Source: Treponema sp. (lineage in GTDB: Bacteria; Spirochaetota; Spirochaetia; Treponematales; Breznakiellaceae). Taken from it: a stretch of 5,302 nt of DNA. The stretch spans positions 1 to 5,302 of the forward strand of contig JAIRTS010000052.1 in the NCBI GenBank assembly GCA_031254795.1, written 5' to 3'. The notes below the pieces were generated by a model that saw only the letters and a program-made list of their open reading frames with translations, had not been told where the DNA came from and did not search any database. This document shows, piece after piece, positions 4,650 through 5,302 of this stretch. The first letter of the stretch is position 1. Every line of letters starts with the position of its first letter. Position numbers and translations under genes: made by a program.

Positions 4650-5132
4650 TCATCGCCGCTCTTCAATTGTCTTGCACACGTCAACCCACTCTTTATTCCG
4701 GCTGTACTCATTAAGCTCGTCAGGCGTCAACTCAATCACAGAGTTGCCGCTGCCGCAGGCGGGAAATATCGTCTCAAACCGCCGGAGCGACACGTCGAGA
4801 TAGACATCGACCGTATCGGGAAGCGCGAACGGGCAGACCCCGCCAACCGCGTGGCCGGTCATACTCAAGGCTTCCTCGAAAGACAACATTCTCGCCTTAA
4901 ACCCAAAACGCTCCTTGTATTTGCGGTTGTCGAGCTTCATGTCTCCGGCGGCGACAATAAGCAGGGCTTTTTCATCGCCGTTTTTAAGCGATATGCTTTT
5001 CGCGATACGCGCCGGGATAACGCCCAACGCGGCGGCGGCGGCGGCCACCGTCGCCGTGGAAGCGGGGTTTTCGATAATGTCTTTATCGCGGTTCCAGCGG
5101 GCCAGGTAAGCCCGCGCGGCCTCAATCGACAT
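4650..5132 (-). CDS. YbaK/EbsC-family aminoacyl-tRNA deacylase (Cys-tRNA(Pro)-type editing)
   Basis: The predicted protein has 160 residues and covers a complete YbaK/EbsC domain. Relatives of this small cytosolic enzyme hydrolyse wrongly charged tRNAs, such as Cys-tRNA(Pro) or Ala-tRNA(Pro), released by prolyl-tRNA synthetase. Visible family marks are STATVAAAAAALG (25-37), ARIAKSISLK (41-50) with the conserved lysine K45, GDMKLDNRKYK (63-73), GHAVGGVCPF (93-102), YLDVSLRRFETIFPACGSGNS (111-131, the PAxGSxNS loop), and ELTPDELNEYS followed by EWVDVCK at the end. The exact misacylated substrate cannot be told. I chose ATG 5132 because family members begin with this short helix. A longer frame from 5249 would add 39 residues that only mirror the upstream gene in another frame. 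The start overlaps the stop of that upstream gene by 11 bases, pointing to translational coupling. Confidence 0.93.
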   Translation of the reverse strand: MSIEAARAYLARWNRDKDIIENPASTATVAAAAAALGVIPARIAKSISLKNGDEKALLIVAAGDMKLDNRKYKERFGFKARMLSFEEALSMTGHAVGGVCPFALPDTVDVYLDVSLRRFETIFPACGSGNSVIELTPDELNEYSRNKEWVDVCKTIEERR

Positions 5133-5301
5133 GCTCAATCTCGTTGTATACCAGCAGGACGTCCCCGCTGTCGCCGGAGGTGAAAAGAATGAGCTGTCCG
5201 GCGCGTATCTCCCAACCGGCAGTTTTGGCGAGATAAGAAAAATACTCATGTTCTTTCAGGCTTTCCGGCTCTTGCAGCGCCGCCATCTTTGTGGAGACAA
5301 T
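5122..5301 (-). CDS. C-terminal part of a probable META-domain (HslJ-like) protein, cut by the window end
   Basis: Reading the minus strand from 5301 gives 59 residues before TGA at 5124-5122. The order TKMAALQEPES..., then EHEYFSYLAKTAGWEIRAGQ, then LILFTSGDSGDVLLVY, matches the end of the META domain: a TxMAC-like turn, a Glu-containing helix, then two beta strands around a G-x-L-x-L motif. The cysteine often found after TxMA is alanine here. META domains occur in HslJ and other small envelope or stress-linked proteins of uncertain function. The N-terminus, with any signal peptide or lipobox, lies outside the window. Its last 11 bases overlap the start of the YbaK-like gene, so the two are probably co-transcribed. 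The match is by eye; a lone short fragment keeps confidence moderate. Confidence 0.6.
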   Translation of the reverse strand: MVSTKMAALQEPESLKEHEYFSYLAKTAGWEIRAGQLILFTSGDSGDVLLVYNEIEHVD

Positions 5302-5302
5302 A

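Noticed and set aside
5133..5249. N-terminal extension of the YbaK-like protein from ATG 5249
   Set aside because: The added 39 residues match no part of the family, and the same DNA encodes a META-like C-terminus in another frame.

Overview
This is a GC-rich bacterial chromosomal segment with three recognisable genes, two partial genes at the window edges, and a large share of non-coding repeat DNA. The wording of the ComM-like N-terminus, the MATE transporter and the YbaK-type deacylase resembles proteins of spirochaetes (Treponema-like) and, less closely, clostridia. I lean towards a host-associated spirochaete on recalled family resemblance only, with low certainty. Nothing marks the window as phage or plasmid: there is no transposase, integrase or replication gene.

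Layout. Positions 2-118 (+) look like the C-terminal end of a protein whose last codons run into a tandem array. Positions about 93-747 are that array: seven units of an 84-bp repeat (one shortened to 73 bp) with a partial unit at each end. It lies downstream of, and tail-on to, the comM/yifB-type AAA+ gene (803-2449, minus). Between comM and the divergent MATE gene (3053-4399, plus) is a 603-bp intergenic stretch. It holds three copies of a 69-72 bp repeat carrying a TATATAAT box, alternating with three related hairpins built on CTGTTCCAA/GAACAG arms, plus one further hairpin. After the MATE gene come a GC-rich hairpin, a 15-bp tandem repeat of four copies, and a second hairpin. A convergent minus-strand pair follows: a YbaK/EbsC-type aminoacyl-tRNA deacylase (4650-5132), whose start codon overlaps the end of an upstream gene (5122-5301, cut by the window edge) that looks like the tail of a META-domain (HslJ-like) protein.

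How it fits together. The genes do not form one obvious pathway. ComM is a DNA-transformation/branch-migration helicase, MATE an exporter, YbaK a translation-quality enzyme, and META/HslJ a small envelope or stress-associated domain. Only the META-YbaK pair shows operon structure (11-nt overlap). The most unusual content is the repeat DNA. In the 84-bp array, two potential stem-loops per unit are mostly kept, and several arm substitutions convert a Watson-Crick pair to G.U if the + strand is transcribed. This hints at an RNA-level role, but is not proof.
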